64,000 bases of DNA from Dipylidium caninum (taxonomy: Eukaryota > Platyhelminthes > Cestoda > Cyclophyllidea > Dipylidiidae), in contig QEYB01000412.1 in the NCBI GenBank assembly GCA_017562135.1, positions 1 to 64,000 on the forward strand. Reading direction: 5' to 3'. How positions within the stretch are numbered: the first letter of the stretch is position 1; every line of letters starts with the position of its first letter. Under the pieces are notes generated by a model that did no database searches, was not told the origin of the DNA, and worked only from the letters and a program-made list of their open reading frames with translations. Made by a program: the position numbers and the translations under genes. Positions 1 through 11,993 of this stretch are shown here, piece after piece.

Positions 1-540
1 AAAATAGAGAGAGAGTGTAATTTATTCACTCTGTCGACTGCTTCGTCAACTGGTACTCGCTACTGTGACTATCCTTGCAAAAGTCGTGAAACGTGGGTAG
101 ACAGAGGTAGTCTCCACTCTATGTTTTCTTTTGGCCATCCCGTGTCAAGATCTGATGCTCTCTCTCTTGCCGACTACCCAATTGAAGGGGTAAGGAGGAA
201 AGAGTAAGATGAGGAGAGGAGGTCTGATCGGTCCGTTTGTCTCTCGTCTTGCTGCAAACGGCTTGGCATTTGTCGTGTTGAAAGCAGGGATGATGTTATT
301 CGATGCAGTGGGTCTGCCTACACCACTTTTGAAGTGTTTTGCTATCTCTAGGTTTTGTAATGCAGTTGTAGCATGATAAGTTCTTTAATCTAACAATGTC
401 CTATTACTGCGAGTAGATATTTTGTATCTCTAACATAGTTCGTCAACTGGTCGGGACGAATACAATGCAGTCGGTCACAGTAGCTCTTGTAGTGACGAGA
501 TGCTGTCGCTGAGACATATATGCATTATAATTGAGCCGGA
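1..540 (+). repeat. L block, copy 1 (noisy)
   Basis: This is the degraded counterpart of 23,755-24,318 and 56,940-57,499, recognised from the shared start near 27 and the shared GAGTAGATATTTTGTATCTC near 412. Part of the block (about 190-300) is related to the Y-upstream exon of A and G that encodes a LVLPVKTA-like peptide. No intact reading frame is visible here. Confidence 0.8.
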
Positions 541-1446
541 AGCACTTTCCAAGTGTGGAGAATTACGGCAGGGCGGAGACTGGAGAGGGATTGCGCAGAA
601 GCGTAGATGCACAAAGAGAATAGCGCCGAGCGAGTAGAGTGTGGGATGAGGAATGCTAGAATCGCCGTTGGGCTTTGAGGGTGTAGGTGATAACCTGGGA
701 GTAGATTACCGACGAGATCCCAAGTTCAGTAGTACTGAGAATAAATGATCGAAGGAGCAGTCGTGCGTGCCCACGTGAGGGACATGATTGGGACAATGTG
801 AAAGACAACGGCAACCGCCAGCGTTTCGGGACATTCAGTACGAGATAGCCATAATAGGCTTAAGTCGTCCGGCAGTCGAAAGGCAAAGAGGGAACAACAC
901 GGAGAGGCATCAACCTTGCTCTCTCCTCCGCCACGCAAGCTTCAATACATGTATGTTCATCCAGGCAGGGAGAGAGAAGCAAGAGAAATTGGATTTCCTA
1001 CACATGACCGGCTCCAGGCACACGAAAAGCACAATGCTAGTCAGGTGGAGCCAGCTCTCAACCCTCATCAATGTAAGAATAGCTGTCTAAAAGACAACAG
1101 TTAGACTCTGTTGATGCGCGCTCTTTGCAGTGGCCTTCGGATCATCAGCGATGAAGTTACAGATACGGGGGAGCGTTTGCAGCATGACGGTTGGGGAATA
1201 AGACAGCGCCAAGGGAGTGGACGTCCTTACATGAGGCCATGCTCACGGAGGTAACCAAAAAAGCAACAAATAGTTTTTGTGACGAAAGCTAGAGAAAAGC
1301 AGCTCGTGTCGTCTGCTGCGACGAAAATGCTAGAAAAGCGCCTCAGAGCCAGCGAGTGACCCGTTTCTTGCCTGTGCAGTCTCAACTAAGGACACACTCG
1401 CGCAATTAAAGGCGCGACACAATCAGCAGCATTCCAATCCATCAGA
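540..1446. other. A upstream region, copy 1
   Basis: This is a noisy copy of 24,250-25,091, the region 5' of the A signal-peptide exon. Two short frames at 788-1,090 and 916-1,104 are open but are not kept in the other copies. I see no gene here. The sequence TGTTGATGCGCGCTCTTTGCAGTGGCC near 1,110 recurs before every A copy. Confidence 0.6.
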
Positions 1447-2031
1447 ATGCACGCCAACGAAACGTGTCGAGCTCCACCATCCTCGGGGCGCCTGCCTCGT
1501 CTTCCTCGTCTCGTCCTTCTTCTCCACCCCGTTGGGTACTGTCTGTCGCCCTTTTGGCAATCTTACAAGCCCCCGCACCCACACTCACTCCCTCGTCAAC
1601 GCATGTACCTTCAGCGGGCAGCTCTCCGTTCGCTACCTACGACGAACGAGGCAATTCACGAGACATCGGCCCACTCGGTCAAACTGGCTTAAGGCGTTGT
1701 CCAATCATTTTGGCCTTACTCAACGAAGTGTGGCGGAGGCGACGATACCATCGTCTCGTGGACCTTCCCATTGGTCATGAAGTGTCCGGCCGTCAGAAAT
1801 GGAATTCCAATGCTCCGTCGAGCGGATAAAAATTTGACACTTTCACACGAGTTTACCCGTTGGGTCCCCTCATTAGGTTTACTTCTACCTCTACCCAATT
1901 GCATCCTCGCTGCTCGCTTAGCATCGGTGTCGCCTCTAACCCAGAGCTTCTCGCATCCCGCAAGAGTTAAGGGAAGCACACGGAGAAGAACGCCTTCGTT
2001 AACGACAGGAAACTGTCGGCGCGAAGAGTAG
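1447..2031 (+). pseudogene. A1, signal-peptide family A gene, broken
   Basis: The start ATGCACGCCAAC matches the A3 start at 25,092. The signal-peptide exon, the IAHLV core exon and the NGVLRIN-type exon can all be followed, but in changing frames because of many single-base insertions. Like A3 it lacks the acidic HFYS segment that A2 keeps after the signal peptide. The later exons run on to about 2,620 and are also frameshifted. Whether this is a true pseudogene or a poor consensus cannot be decided from the sequence. Confidence 0.4.
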
Positions 2032-2039
2032 AAGAACAA

Positions 2040-4374
2040 CTGAGTCCTCGCTCAACCGTGTGAAGCAGTTTCTACGCCGAGGGAAGTCCAAAACCCGTGA
2101 CGATTTCTTCGGTGACAGCGATAATTTTGTGTGCAAGTGGTGAGAAGAGAGGTCATATAAGAGATACTGTTATCACGAAAATAGTTTTTGATGAAGGCCG
2201 TAAGACAAACGCGTGTGGCGTGGTGTAAGCTCCTCCTGTCCTTGTTCTCTCTGCCTCTCAAGTGTTCCTAACTAAACGGGTGGGACTGAGCAGGTGGACA
2301 GACAGAAGGGGGAGGCGAGGAGGCGAGGAAGGAGAGAGGAAGGAGAAGAGGCGTAGTGTTTGGAATGGGTGTTAAAGGTTCAAAGAGCGACAAGATTACG
2401 GAAGAGGCAAGTGCCCTGCAGTAATCCAGTGACAAAGGAGAAACAGGCATGGCAAAAAGTCAGGCTGACATCGGAGTCATGCCACGAAGGACTCTGGGGT
2501 GTTACGAGGGCGCTTGAAGTGGTTTCTTGAGGACTTCTTCGTTGGTGTCATATATCATAGGAGAATTTTGTCGAAGTATTCGGTAGTCGATGTGGATGAA
2601 CGTTCAACCCAATGGATAAAAACGCATGAAGTTATTCATTGCCGTCACTTGTGGAGTAGAAATGCTTATCGCGGCATATGCAAAGTCACTCTTCCAATAT
2701 GAACTGCTTTGTCAGTTGGGAAGGAGTCCGTCAGCGCCACGAGATTCGTCGGCAATGAAGTACGTGTTTGTGTGCAAACAGCTGGCTCAGTCCTTCAACA
2801 AAAGCGAATTTATTGTGCACCTTCAGCCGATAGTCATTTTCATTTCTTGCAGTTCAGGAGACACACAAGATAATAGATAGATGGAGATAGTGTATAATAG
2901 AGAGAGACTAAGAAGAGGCACAACGTATAGAGAGGTCGCAAACAGTGGAAGTGTTCAACATTAAAATGGGCCAGTTAATTTGAGAAAGAAGTGTTGTGTT
3001 CAGCTGGAGTGACACTGACCGGTCTACTGTCAGAATTAGATCTTAGAAGGAGGTAATCACCGATAACATGTATATATATAGACAACGAGCCGAGTCGCCC
3101 TAACGCGCGGGAGCAAACCGGGACGACTGCGGGAGGGAGTGGGGAGACGCTGCGTTGTCTCAAACCGCTCTATCTTGGAGTCGCGGCAGACAAAAGTTGA
3201 AGGCAAAAGAGTCTCTTCACCGCAGCGGCAGAAAACGTCGCATTCGGTTGTGCAATGAGTGCCAAGAAGCAAAGAAAGTGACCGAACTGAACCGGTGTGG
3301 GAGTGTGGGGGAGCGGATAGCGCGCGAGTGGCCTCGCTGAATCGCCACGGATCGAGGAAAGAATGGGACTAAATTTTGGGGCTGGTCCAGGCAAAACACG
3401 GTCATTGACAGCGAAGCCGGACTTAATAGAACCCAAACACAGGTTCACTCCACAGCAGATATTAGAACACTAGTCAGCGTAAAGGTGAAGACAAATGGCG
3501 GGGAAGGGAGTGAGAGTTGAGATCTGAAGCGGCGTGGAGACAGACGAGTGGTGGTAGTGGCGCATTCGCAGTCGGAACGAAGTGGACGGGTGGGGAGGTC
3601 ATGCTTCACTAACGCTCTCTCCACGCTTGGCTCTCTTTCTCTCCCAATTCGCCGAAACACCCACCACGTTGACAGGGCAAGGGGTAGGGAGGAGAAGGAG
3701 GTCGACGGGCGCCGTTCTGTGTTTCTCGTCTTGCCTGTCAAGACTGCTGGCATGGAAGTGTTGAGGGCAGGCGGAGGATGCAGCGACTGTATGTACTCTG
3801 GATCCTTCATTGTTGCGATTGAAGCCTCTTTTTGCTATTCCTGAAGTGTCAGACCAGTGATGCAGAAGCTCTTGGTCGAAATTGGCCTGCTGCTATACAG
3901 AGGTATAATTTCGTATGCTGACGAGACTGAGTTTGTTTGGGTGCTTTTGTGTGATGCTGATATATTTCTGTTCTTAGTGGTGGCGCAGTTCACCCATTCA
4001 CGCTTCCACCCCAGTATGCCGAGTTAAATCGCTTCACACTCTGCGACCCGTCCTCATAGAGAGTCACACCCTTCAAGCCGCCACTCTTCAGAACGAGACC
4101 TACCGCACATGTTGTCGAAACAACTCTCGTCTTAAGCTCATCCCCCCCACCCACACCCACCCCCACACCCGAGCCCACGAGAAGGCTGCACTTTACTGGT
4201 CAGCCGTGTGTTAGTGACAAAGCACACAACACGGCGGCCCCTCTTCCTCAACCACTTAATTCAGAAGGGCGACCCGCTACACACCCTGTCCTCAGAGTAG
4301 GCAGAACGAGAGGGTCTCCTGCTTCGCAAAGGCCATCTTCATTCTACATCCAGAGGATTTCGATGGTAAGTACG
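2040..4374. other. A1 3' region with Y module, noisy
   Basis: This copy of 25,700-28,015 contains the rest of A, a spacer, and a Y module near 3,870-4,140. No frame longer than 121 codons survives. The longest, on the - strand at 3,445-3,810, lies in proline/serine-rich low-complexity sequence and is not collinear in frame with its copies at 11.7-12.0, 26.8-27.5 and 44.1-44.6 kb. A C-rich run at 4,140-4,172 corresponds to the G-quadruplex motif described at 12,342. Confidence 0.5.
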
Positions 4375-4932
4375 TTCGAAGGGTTTATTGAACAGTTGAT
4401 TCGGAGAATTGTGCGGCAACGAGACCGAAGAGGAGGAGGTCTGGCGCAGTTGATCTTCATCATAACATCACCAAACGTGTTTGGCGGTCACTTCGCTGTG
4501 AATGAAGGTGAACGGGAGATGCCAATTATACGGCCGTTGTGCCTCAGTTGCAGCAAACGTGAGCATAGAGTCGAGGTTGGAAGATGAAGAGTAGGCCTTG
4601 GAGAGATACCACAAGGGTTGTTCCTAGTTGTTGATCAGGGGAAACAGAGAAGAGAGCGTGAGGACACAGCGATTGTGCGTTCAAATGAGACGTGGGAAGT
4701 GGATGAGCTCGTCCTACCCGATGCGATTGTCGAAATGGAGATCGTCCCGCCAGGCTGTTGAAAGACGGAGCAGTCGAAATTGCAGGAGGCGGTTGACAAA
4801 GAGAGTGTACAATTGGCCTCGACGAAGACCGTAGCTGAGTCGAGTGTCCACGGTATATGTCTTGGTAAATCCTTCGAATAGTCCGTCGCCTTCGAACTGC
4901 GCGCCAGCAACATATTCCACATTCTCATTCAT
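4375..4932 (-). pseudogene. E1, second domain of the C/E gene, broken
   Basis: Homologous to E3 at 28,027-28,536 and E4 at 35,516-36,067. The frame shifts several times through extra bases. The peptide starting MNENVEYV at 4,932 is recognisable, as are pieces of the ISISTIASGR region. The conserved NGVIGISRV exon is fragmented. Confidence 0.35.
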
Positions 4933-5208
4933 CGCATTATATCCAGAACGGGAATTGGGTCAAGCGCCTGCAACACAAATGCCTTATGAATTGGCCTTCC
5001 TGATTTCAGGCACCACACAATGCGTGACCTGTGGGGCGAAATGGATGTTAACCGGGTGAAAGAACGTCAACGCAAACGTAGGAATCTTTAGGAGGTGGGA
5101 TTTACAAGCGTTAACTCAAGCGATATTAGGAAAGACGATAAGGATGACGAGGAAACGGGCGGAGTAATAGAGTGAGAGGCATGCGAATTCCACATCATCT
5201 CTAGGAGA

Positions 5209-6634
5209 TTGTTTTCTGATCAAGGCCACAACTCATGCCATGACGTAATAACACTGAAGATGGCTCAGGGAGGCCTGAGCATTGGAGCAATACAATCGAG
5301 CGTAATGTGTTTGAAAAAACTATTCTCAGCTAAACACCAACCTTGGGGTGTCGTCCCCATCAGGTTTCGCGACTCCTCCCGACTGATAACGGCTGAACTA
5401 TTGGGTAAGACGAAGAAGATATCGATGAGGCACTAGGCAAATCTTCCCCACAAGCGAGGAAAATGCGGCGTCTAGCCCACCCAGTGCGCTTCAGCAGGAA
5501 TTTTTCTTCCATCCACTTAGGCATTAACATATTAAACGCGAAATGCACACAATGACATGGAAGGAACAGCGAGAAGTCTCAGGAAAGCACGACTCCGAAC
5601 GTCCCTCGACATGAGCCCAAGGTTGTCCGCACTCATTAGGAAGAGGAGAAAAAAGAGGAAAACATGAATTACGACGAGTTCCTACGAGGACAAGGACAAG
5701 GGCGTATACACACCCTACATTGCATCTTTGTACCAGGCCTCCATCCGAAGCCACATAAAATTCAACTTGATGTGGTAATAACGAAACACGCAGGCAGACA
5801 GGCGTGAATGCCAATTTCCAGACACTGCAACGCAAGTTAATCCACGAAAAGTGTCTGGAGAATCCTCAGTGTTATTGACCTTCACCGGTTGATTCGTAGC
5901 ACACCGTTGTACTGCAGCTTTGCATTGACGAGGATGTTGGGGTTGGCGGTGACGAAGGCTTTCTTCTCCATGCGGCTTTCGCTCAAGTCTCGAGGGGAGT
6001 AAGAGAAGGCTCGAGATAAGAGGTGAAGGAAGTGACGCGAGGCACGAAAGTGGGCAGAATGGAGTGATATAACGGGGGAGACGGACTCGTTGTAACTTCC
6101 TGTGAAGTTCAAAATACGCACCTCAACGAAACATTCGAGTTCCATTTTTGACTGCGACACCCCATGACAAACGGAAACACACGCGACGACTGTGTCGACA
6201 CCCCACACCACGTCGTCCAGGCAGGGCCATTTGATGCACCAACGTCTTATAGCCCGTGTAGACGAGGTGGGCGATGTTCTTGCTTGATGGCCTCGACGGC
6301 GAAGGCGTGAGACGGAGAGCAACCTGCTGGAAAGAATGAGAAGTTAGAACCGAGGGGCTATGGCGGGCGGCGGGTGGCGTGTGGCGAGTGCCAGTCGCCA
6401 TGCAATGCGAACGTAGGAGGAATTGGTCCTCACTCATGGGGGACTGCGCGAGCGGAGCAGGAAGTGCGCACTCTCATTTTCCTCTGCGAGCGAAACAGAA
6501 ATAGTAGCCGAGGTGAAGAGGAGGAGGAGGAGGAGGTGGTCGAGACGAGGACGAAGGAGGGGACGAGGACGAGGAAGACGAGGAGGCGATGACGAAGGAG
6601 GAGAAAAAGATGGACGCATTGCGTTGGCGGTGCA
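5209..6634 (-). pseudogene. C1, signal-peptide family C gene, broken
   Basis: Counterpart of C3 (28,832-30,167). The donor after the ELECFVE peptide is kept (GAG then GTGCGT, near 6,121). The codon for V in that peptide is GTT here and GTA in C3 and C4, a silent change that fits coding sequence. The Leu-rich signal exon (6,520-6,634) and the IAHLVYTGYK exon (6,170-6,320) are present but carry extra bases, so no continuous protein can be read. Confidence 0.4.
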
Positions 6635-7237
6635 TTACCCAAAATGATGGATGCTGTCTGCATTCTGGTGCGGATATTTATGCACAAGAGTGCGTCCATT
6701 AGTGAAAACTGCGCATGACAAGAAAAGGGCCCTGTCGCATAGGTGAACAGAAAGTCAATGCAACCCCAGTTAATTCGTGACCGCGTCGCTAGTTCTGCCA
6801 TTTGCAGACGACATTGGTAACCGACGGGCATACAAGAAGTCAAGTTGCTGTTCTCTTAACCCGCATGGAGGCTGAATGTTGGCTCTCTCAGTTGCTTTCC
6901 AATGGCCCCTCTTCGCAGCTTTAATCTTCTTTTTTGGTAACCGCCGTTTGATGGCCTCATGCAAGACGTCCACTTTCCTGGAGGATTCAACTGTTTGTCT
7001 TTTTAGGACAGCTCATTTACCACGGTGTGAAGGCAGGTGGTCGCCTGACCAGCATAGTTTTTCGTGTATCAGGAGCATGCTGAGAGCGGATGTCCCTTCT
7101 CCCTTGTTTCTAATCTTCTCTCAGCGGGTTGACATCCACTGAAGTGGTTGGAGGCGAAAGAGGAGGATTTCGACGGCGTCACCCTCCCTCGTTTTGCCTA
7201 TCAAAACTGTCCAGGATGAAGACGTTGAAGGCGAACG

Positions 7238-7681
7238 ATGATTAAGCAAATGCACGGAGGCGTCTTGCTCTTCCCTTTGTTCAGGGCAGTGATGCAGACG
7301 AGCCCCTTTACCAGTCGGAATTGTGGGTCATCGTCGAGTGTTGGCACTGTTCGTAACAGCCCAAGTTTATTTACTGACGCTGCTGACAATGACATGTATG
7401 TGTTTGGGTTGAAACGCCCTTCTGTCCATCACAAACACGCATTTTACTCGAATCAAGTCGACATATCTTCCACGGTGCCCTCAGTAGGCGGCGTCTGTGC
7501 ATGCCGCGCTGGTGGCCTGGGAGCTGCTACTTCCACTCACCCGCGCCCAGTTTGCACTGGTCGCATGTCTTGCAACAAGTCTGCAGGACAAACTGTTCAA
7601 CGCCACCGTGTCGCAATGGCGGAATGCACCCGATTTCCCAGCTACATCAACAAGATCGTTGACAAAACCGAGAAGAAGTGA
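7238..7681 (+). CDS. G module ORF, 147 aa, unknown function
   Basis: An open frame from ATG at 7,238 to the stop before 7,682. It starts MIKQMHGGVLLFP and ends near SYINKIVDKTEKK. Parts of the frame recur at 30,903-31,205 and 38,520-38,727, and its first third is related to the Y modules of A: SLFTDAADND here aligns with ISYADETD at 27.55 kb. A second frame over 7,497-7,748 (HAALVAWELLLP, then an N-glycosylation site FNATVSQW) is equally protein-like. I cannot choose between them, and the frame may switch at an unseen splice site. Confidence 0.25.
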   Translation: MIKQMHGGVLLFPLFRAVMQTSPFTSRNCGSSSSVGTVRNSPSLFTDAADNDMYVFGLKRPSVHHKHAFYSNQVDISSTVPSVGGVCACRAGGLGAATSTHPRPVCTGRMSCNKSAGQTVQRHRVAMAECTRFPSYINKIVDKTEKK

Positions 7682-8678
7682 AGTGCAGCTTTCATCACCG
7701 CCTTGTCACGGCTGTGTTTACTCGACGGGCCATTGTGGTCTCTCGTGACGCCCTTTTCATCCGTCCCCATACACACTGCACTGAGCTTCCAGCTTTTACA
7801 GCTGAATGTGACAGCAGCAATGCATGCTGAAGTACTCGAAACGTTTTGGCCATGGCAGTGATTAGACTGTGAGGTATTGAGGGCTGATTTGAATGGAGGA
7901 CTGACATTTTGAGCTCATTTTTCGCACCTCTCCGACTAGTCAGTAGACTCCACTTTGGTTCGATGCCCTACGGGCACCTCCAATTCTCCCTCCAGTCTCC
8001 TTGCCAAGTCAGAAGTCATTCATCCCTTACTGTCAACTATTTCTGCCATGACCATTCATTTCCTTTTGTCTCTCTTGTGTTTCCATCACCATTTTCGTCA
8101 CTCAGGAGTCGTCGCGATTTAAGATTCCTTCAGATTACTTCAAAGCCCTTTTTCACTTCTGCCGGGCATACTCTAAGCGCAGGACACTTGGGAGAGTTGA
8201 GAGCAATTAGACTTCACCTTCTCGAGACCGCGACCGCATGATTATTTGTCCCGAGGCGACTATTCGCTAAGACAAGCCTGTCTGCCACCATGTCATCCCG
8301 CTTCTCAGCGGATTGTCAACTGAAGGTGAATAACACGCAGGTCAAATATGCACAAATCTTTCTGTCTCTGGCATTACGTCGTCGCGAAGATCCCGAAAGA
8401 CGAGACGCAGGTCCACAGAGTCTCTCGGCAGTGGAAAGGAGCGTCGTAAACTCTGCTTCAAAAGTGTCGAAGAGGAACGCCGTCCCATGTCTCCATGTGG
8501 TTCGGCTTCTTTCCATCACGCAGACGCCCCCAACCTGAGGAAATATGCGACCGCAGCGTCGATACAGATCTTCCTCTCCCCTTCTCTGTTCCTCATTTTA
8601 TCTCTTTTCGACTCACCCTTTTTGGCCAAGGTGAATTGAGTTGGGAATTACCTGTGCGACGGTGGACTGGACACAGCC

Positions 8679-8895
8679 TCATCCATTATCCACGAATGAA
8701 GATGGCGGCGGGCTAAGGAGACAGTTGCAAGCAGAAAGAGCAGTGGAGTTCGCGTCAGTTGAGGAGTCAGTAGACGTAGAGGGTGCAAATGGCTTGTGAG
8801 CCAGGCTGATTGCCTCTCGTGTACTGAGCAGTGAGCGGTTTTCAATCGAGAGACATCTACGTGAGTAAAACTCATCAACTGACATCCACTCACCG
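8679..8895 (-). other. Short ORFs antisense to the promoter cassette
   Basis: Reading away from the TATA box on the - strand gives a frame starting MSVDEFYSRRC and another with hydrophobic LLFLLATVSL. Both recur at 23.6, 32.4, 39.7, 56.8 and 62.6 kb. In most copies the first frame stops after 14 codons because a CTC codon is duplicated. The hydrophobic frame is kept more often. No homologue is recognised. Confidence 0.2.
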
Positions 8896-8932
8896 CTGTC
8901 TAGTGAGCTGCCTCTCCGCACTCTCGAGCGCC

Positions 8933-8940
8933 TATTTAAG
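8933..8940 (+). promoter_or_regulatory. TATA box of Q cassette, copy 1
   Basis: TATTTAAG lies 78 nt before the ATG at 9,011. The same box and spacing (78-82 nt) recur at five other places in both orientations. It differs from the TATAWAAG consensus at one position. The Q reading frame behind it is cut off at about 9,083. Confidence 0.45.
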
Positions 8941-9083
8941 CCCGTCAAGGCGTTCTTATCAAATCCCAACAAGGAGGCGCTGCAAGCGACACTCGGTGGA
9001 AGACGAAGCCATGTCGTCCATTACCCCTGTTAGTGTGGCAGTGTAGAACAACCGGAAGAGGTGAAGCGAACTGTCTACACACT

Positions 9084-9940
9084 CAGCCAAAAATTGGTCT
9101 CCTCTGCCTTCTTTCTTATGTGTGCGTTCAGCCTTGCTCCTCCGTGCACCGGACGCGCCTCAAATCGCCGCCTACCGTGCTAAACCTCTCAACAACGCCA
9201 CTCTCTCCCACCGTGTGTCATTTGACGACGCGGAAAGTTTTGGAGGTGAGTACTGAATGCGTCAGTTAAATGAAATACAAGCATGTTAGCAGCAGTAGTA
9301 AGATACGCGACTCGAGTATTCATCCCAGAAGATCTGATTTTCATCCGTCAACATTCACGCCAAAGGTCGCAGCGATGGCAGCGTCTGATTAGAAGCAGAC
9401 AGGAACGAGCGGTAGTCATCGTCCACGGTGAAGGAAGAGTGCAGCAGCTGCCGAATTATGGCATGACGCCAACAAGTGTGTCGACGAACCCCATCAGTCC
9501 GTGACGAGTAGCAAGTTCCACAGCAAAAGAAGCCGGTATGTAGAAGCTGATCGCATTAGTTAGCTGAGCGAGGGAGCAGATGAGGCAGAAACGGGGTGAC
9601 GCGACATAACTGACGTGGAGATGGCGATGTTGATGCAAATTCACCCAAAATGTTCGTGTCGGTAAGTTATTTTCCTCTAACGGCGTGCAGATATTAGTCT
9701 GAGTGAGAAACAGAGTGAAAAGAGAGACGAGTGGATAGGAAATGATATCGGAGGTATGAGACATGAAAAGTAAATTGTCGCTGGTAGCCAAGCCGTAACC
9801 TGATTTCCAGAAATCGGCGACTAAGAGACCAAATGTTCTGTCCACGGAGAGCGCACAGAACGCCCTGTCCCCAAGACCGCCTACTCTACCAACCGGCTTG
9901 CCTTCTTGTCCAACACCCTCTTTCCAAACTCCGCGCAGAT
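9084..9940 (-). repeat. Inverted H fragment
   Basis: This is the reverse complement of about 22,265-23,060 (and of 55,360-56,240 in the second long unit). It joins copy I of the short unit to the next A module. It retains the roughly 80 nt that are missing from 22.7 kb but present at 55.83-55.91 kb, so it was probably copied from a version like the one at 55 kb. Confidence 0.9.
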
Positions 9941-9983
9941 TCACGGGGCTGTGAGTCAGTACAAATCCGACTCGGAGATCCAC
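9456..9983 (-). CDS. H module ORF, 175 aa, inverted copy
   Basis: The frame matches the ORFs at 22,346-22,783 and 55,425-55,922: the shared segments are DRTFGLLVADFW and LAQLTNAISFYIPASFAVEL. The middle is frame-shifted relative to those copies, with the stretch around ICTPLEENNLPTRTFW read in a different frame. The N-terminal 40 residues run into the next A upstream region and are probably not real. Function unknown. Confidence 0.2.
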   Translation of the reverse strand: MDLRVGFVLTHSPVNLRGVWKEGVGQEGKPVGRVGGLGDRAFCALSVDRTFGLLVADFWKSGYGLATSDNLLFMSHTSDIISYPLVSLFTLFLTQTNICTPLEENNLPTRTFWVNLHQHRHLHVSYVASPRFCLICSLAQLTNAISFYIPASFAVELATRHGLMGFVDTLVGVMP

Positions 9984-10613
9984 ATTTATTACTGGCGTAG
10001 AGGGTCTGAACTGACTTGAACAAAGGGAAGAAGCAGAGACGCTGCCATGCAGTTTCGAGCATCGTATGCCTCAAACCTTTCGCCGCCAAGTCTTGGAGGC
10101 AAAAGGAGAACACACGGAGGCGTCAACCTGCTCCTCCTCCTCCACCTCCAAGCACTTCTGCATGATCTCATGCACTTGAGGGGGAGTAGAGAAGGATTAT
10201 ACCACCGTGCTCCAGCACACGAAGGCAATGCTAGTGTGGACCCTCCCTCCATCATGTTAAATAAGCTGTCATGAAAGAACAATAGTTGGTTGATGCGCGC
10301 TCTTACGATATCCACCGATGAAGTTACAGACGGGGGATGCAGCGATAGGGAATAATACGACCGCCACCAGGAGACGTCCTTACATGAAGGCCATCTTACG
10401 GAATCAGGTACCCAATAAGCACAAATAAGTTTCGTGGACGAAAGCTAGAGGAAAGCAGCTCGTGTCGTCTGCTGCCGACCAAAATGCTTAGAAAACCGCT
10501 CTCCAGGCCGTGATTTGACCCGTTACTTGCCTGTGTAAACAGTCTTTCACTAATGGACACACTCGTCTGCATTAATAGGCGCGACACAATGCAGCAGCAT
10601 CCATCCACTCAGA
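9945..10613. other. A upstream region, copy 2
   Basis: Same sequence class as 24,380-25,091 and 33,895-34,310. No gene is seen. The ORFs here (9,989-10,315 on the - strand; 10,047-10,274 on the + strand) are not kept in other copies. Confidence 0.6.
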
Positions 10614-11255
10614 ATGCACGCCAAACAACCGTCGAGCTCCTCCTCCCGCCGCCTCCTCGTCCTCGTCCTTCTCCCTATGTGTCTGCTCGCCTGCAGAGAA
10701 GAAGGGATACACTTCTACTCCACACCATGAGTCCCTTTCTCCTTTTCTGCAATCGCACAACCCGCCAACCCACCACCCACCACACACCCCTCCGTCTAAT
10801 CTCATTTCTTTCCAGCGGGCCGCTGTCCGTTCGCACTACGACGTCGAGGCCATCACCGAGAACATCGCCCACCTCGTCCAAACTGGCATTAAGGCGTTGT
10901 CCATCATTTGGCCTTACTTCAACGAAGTGTGGCGAGGCGACGAGCCATCGTCTCGTGGACTTCCGATTGTCATGAGGTGTCGCCGTCAGAAATGGAATTC
11001 CAATGCTCGGTCGAGGGATAAAAATTTGAGCTTCACACGCAGTTACTCCGTTTTAGGTCCCCTCAGTAGGTTACAGTTAATATACCCTCCCCCACTTACA
11101 TGCCTCCCCTGCTTCGCTTCGCATTCGTGTCGCTCTAACCAGAGCCTTCTTCTGCATCCCCGCAAGAGTTAAGGGAAGGCAACAGAGAAGCAACGCCTTC
11201 GTTATCGCCACTCTGAGCATCGGTCGGCGAAGGTATTGCTAGCACTCCGACGTCC
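10614..11255 (+). pseudogene. A2, family A gene with internal deletion
   Basis: The start ATGCACGCC lies at 10,614. The first exon is the most complete of the A copies: signal peptide with RRLLVLVLLPMCLLACR, then EEGIHFYS and a PM pair, matching HFYSDYSPM of B and HFCSD of C. The second exon reads YDVEAITENIAHLVQTGIK (about 10,830-10,900). The third exon is broken after about 11,215. At about 11,260 the sequence jumps to what is position 26,010 in A3, removing about 300 nt including the rest of that exon, the next exon and its 3' splice site. The gene is therefore probably dead or reduced. Confidence 0.5.
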
Positions 11256-11329
11256 TCCCATGGGGAGGCAAGGCAGGAAAAGCGGAGAAGGAGAGGAGAG
11301 TAGACTCGGTTTCACGCCGAGATTGAATG

Positions 11330-11993
11330 AGTTCCGTTCTGGCGACAAATTATCACGGAGAGGCAAGTGGCCTGCAGGTTAATCCACGTGACCAAGGAGA
11401 AACAGGCAGCGTAAATGTCAGGCTTGAGCTCGAGCGATGGCACGAAGGCACTTTGGGTGTTTACGAGGGCGCTGAAGCGGTATCTTGAGACATCTCCTCC
11501 AGGCAGAAAACCGTCGCAAATCGGTTTGTGCACGCGGCCTAGAAGCCAGAAAATGACCAACTGACATTGTTGGAGTGTGTGGTGGGAGCGAACGGCGAGT
11601 GGCCTCGCTGATAGCCACCATCACGTGGACTTGTGGGGCTGTCCCAGCAAACACGGTCTGACAGGCCGGGAGCTTTGCCTCAAACACACTTCCTCCTCGC
11701 AATTGAGCACATCCGCGGTAGGTGAGACAATGGCGGGAAGAAGGGAGTGAGAGTTGAGCTGAAGCGGCGTGGAGACAGACGAGTGGGTGTAGTGGCGCAT
11801 TCGCAGTCGGACGAGTGGACTGTGGGGAAGTCCATGCTCACAACGCTCTCTCCACCTTGCCTCCTCCTCTCCCATTCGCCGACCACACCACGTTGAGGGG
11901 CAAGGGGTAGGAGGAAGGAGGCGACGGCGCCGTCTGTTTCTCGTTCTTGCCTGTCAAGACTGCTTGGCATGGAAGTGTTGAGGGCAGGCGAGG
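11330..11993. other. A2 3' exons and spacer
   Basis: Contains the conserved exon read as ITERQVACRLIHVTKEK in A5 and A4 (here about 11,350-11,405, with a shift after KEKQA), then low-complexity spacer shared with 26,940-27,460 and 44,100-44,600. About 650 nt present in A3 between 26,260 and 26,940 are absent here and in A5. The - strand ORFs in the spacer are Pro/Ser-rich and not convincing. Confidence 0.4.

Larger units (their letters stand above)
1..9083 (+). repeat. Short duplication unit, copy I
   Basis: This segment is collinear with 23,787-32,630, from the motif at 27 (matching 23,787) to the motif at 9,041 (matching 32,579). It carries modules L, A, Y, E, C, G and the promoter cassette and ends inside the start of Q. 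Between these two landmarks copy I is 222 nt longer, and the extra bases are mostly single-base insertions spread along the whole length. Collinearity is then lost at about 9,083, where an inverted H fragment begins. The high indel load breaks most frames, so gene calls inside it are weak. Confidence 0.9.
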
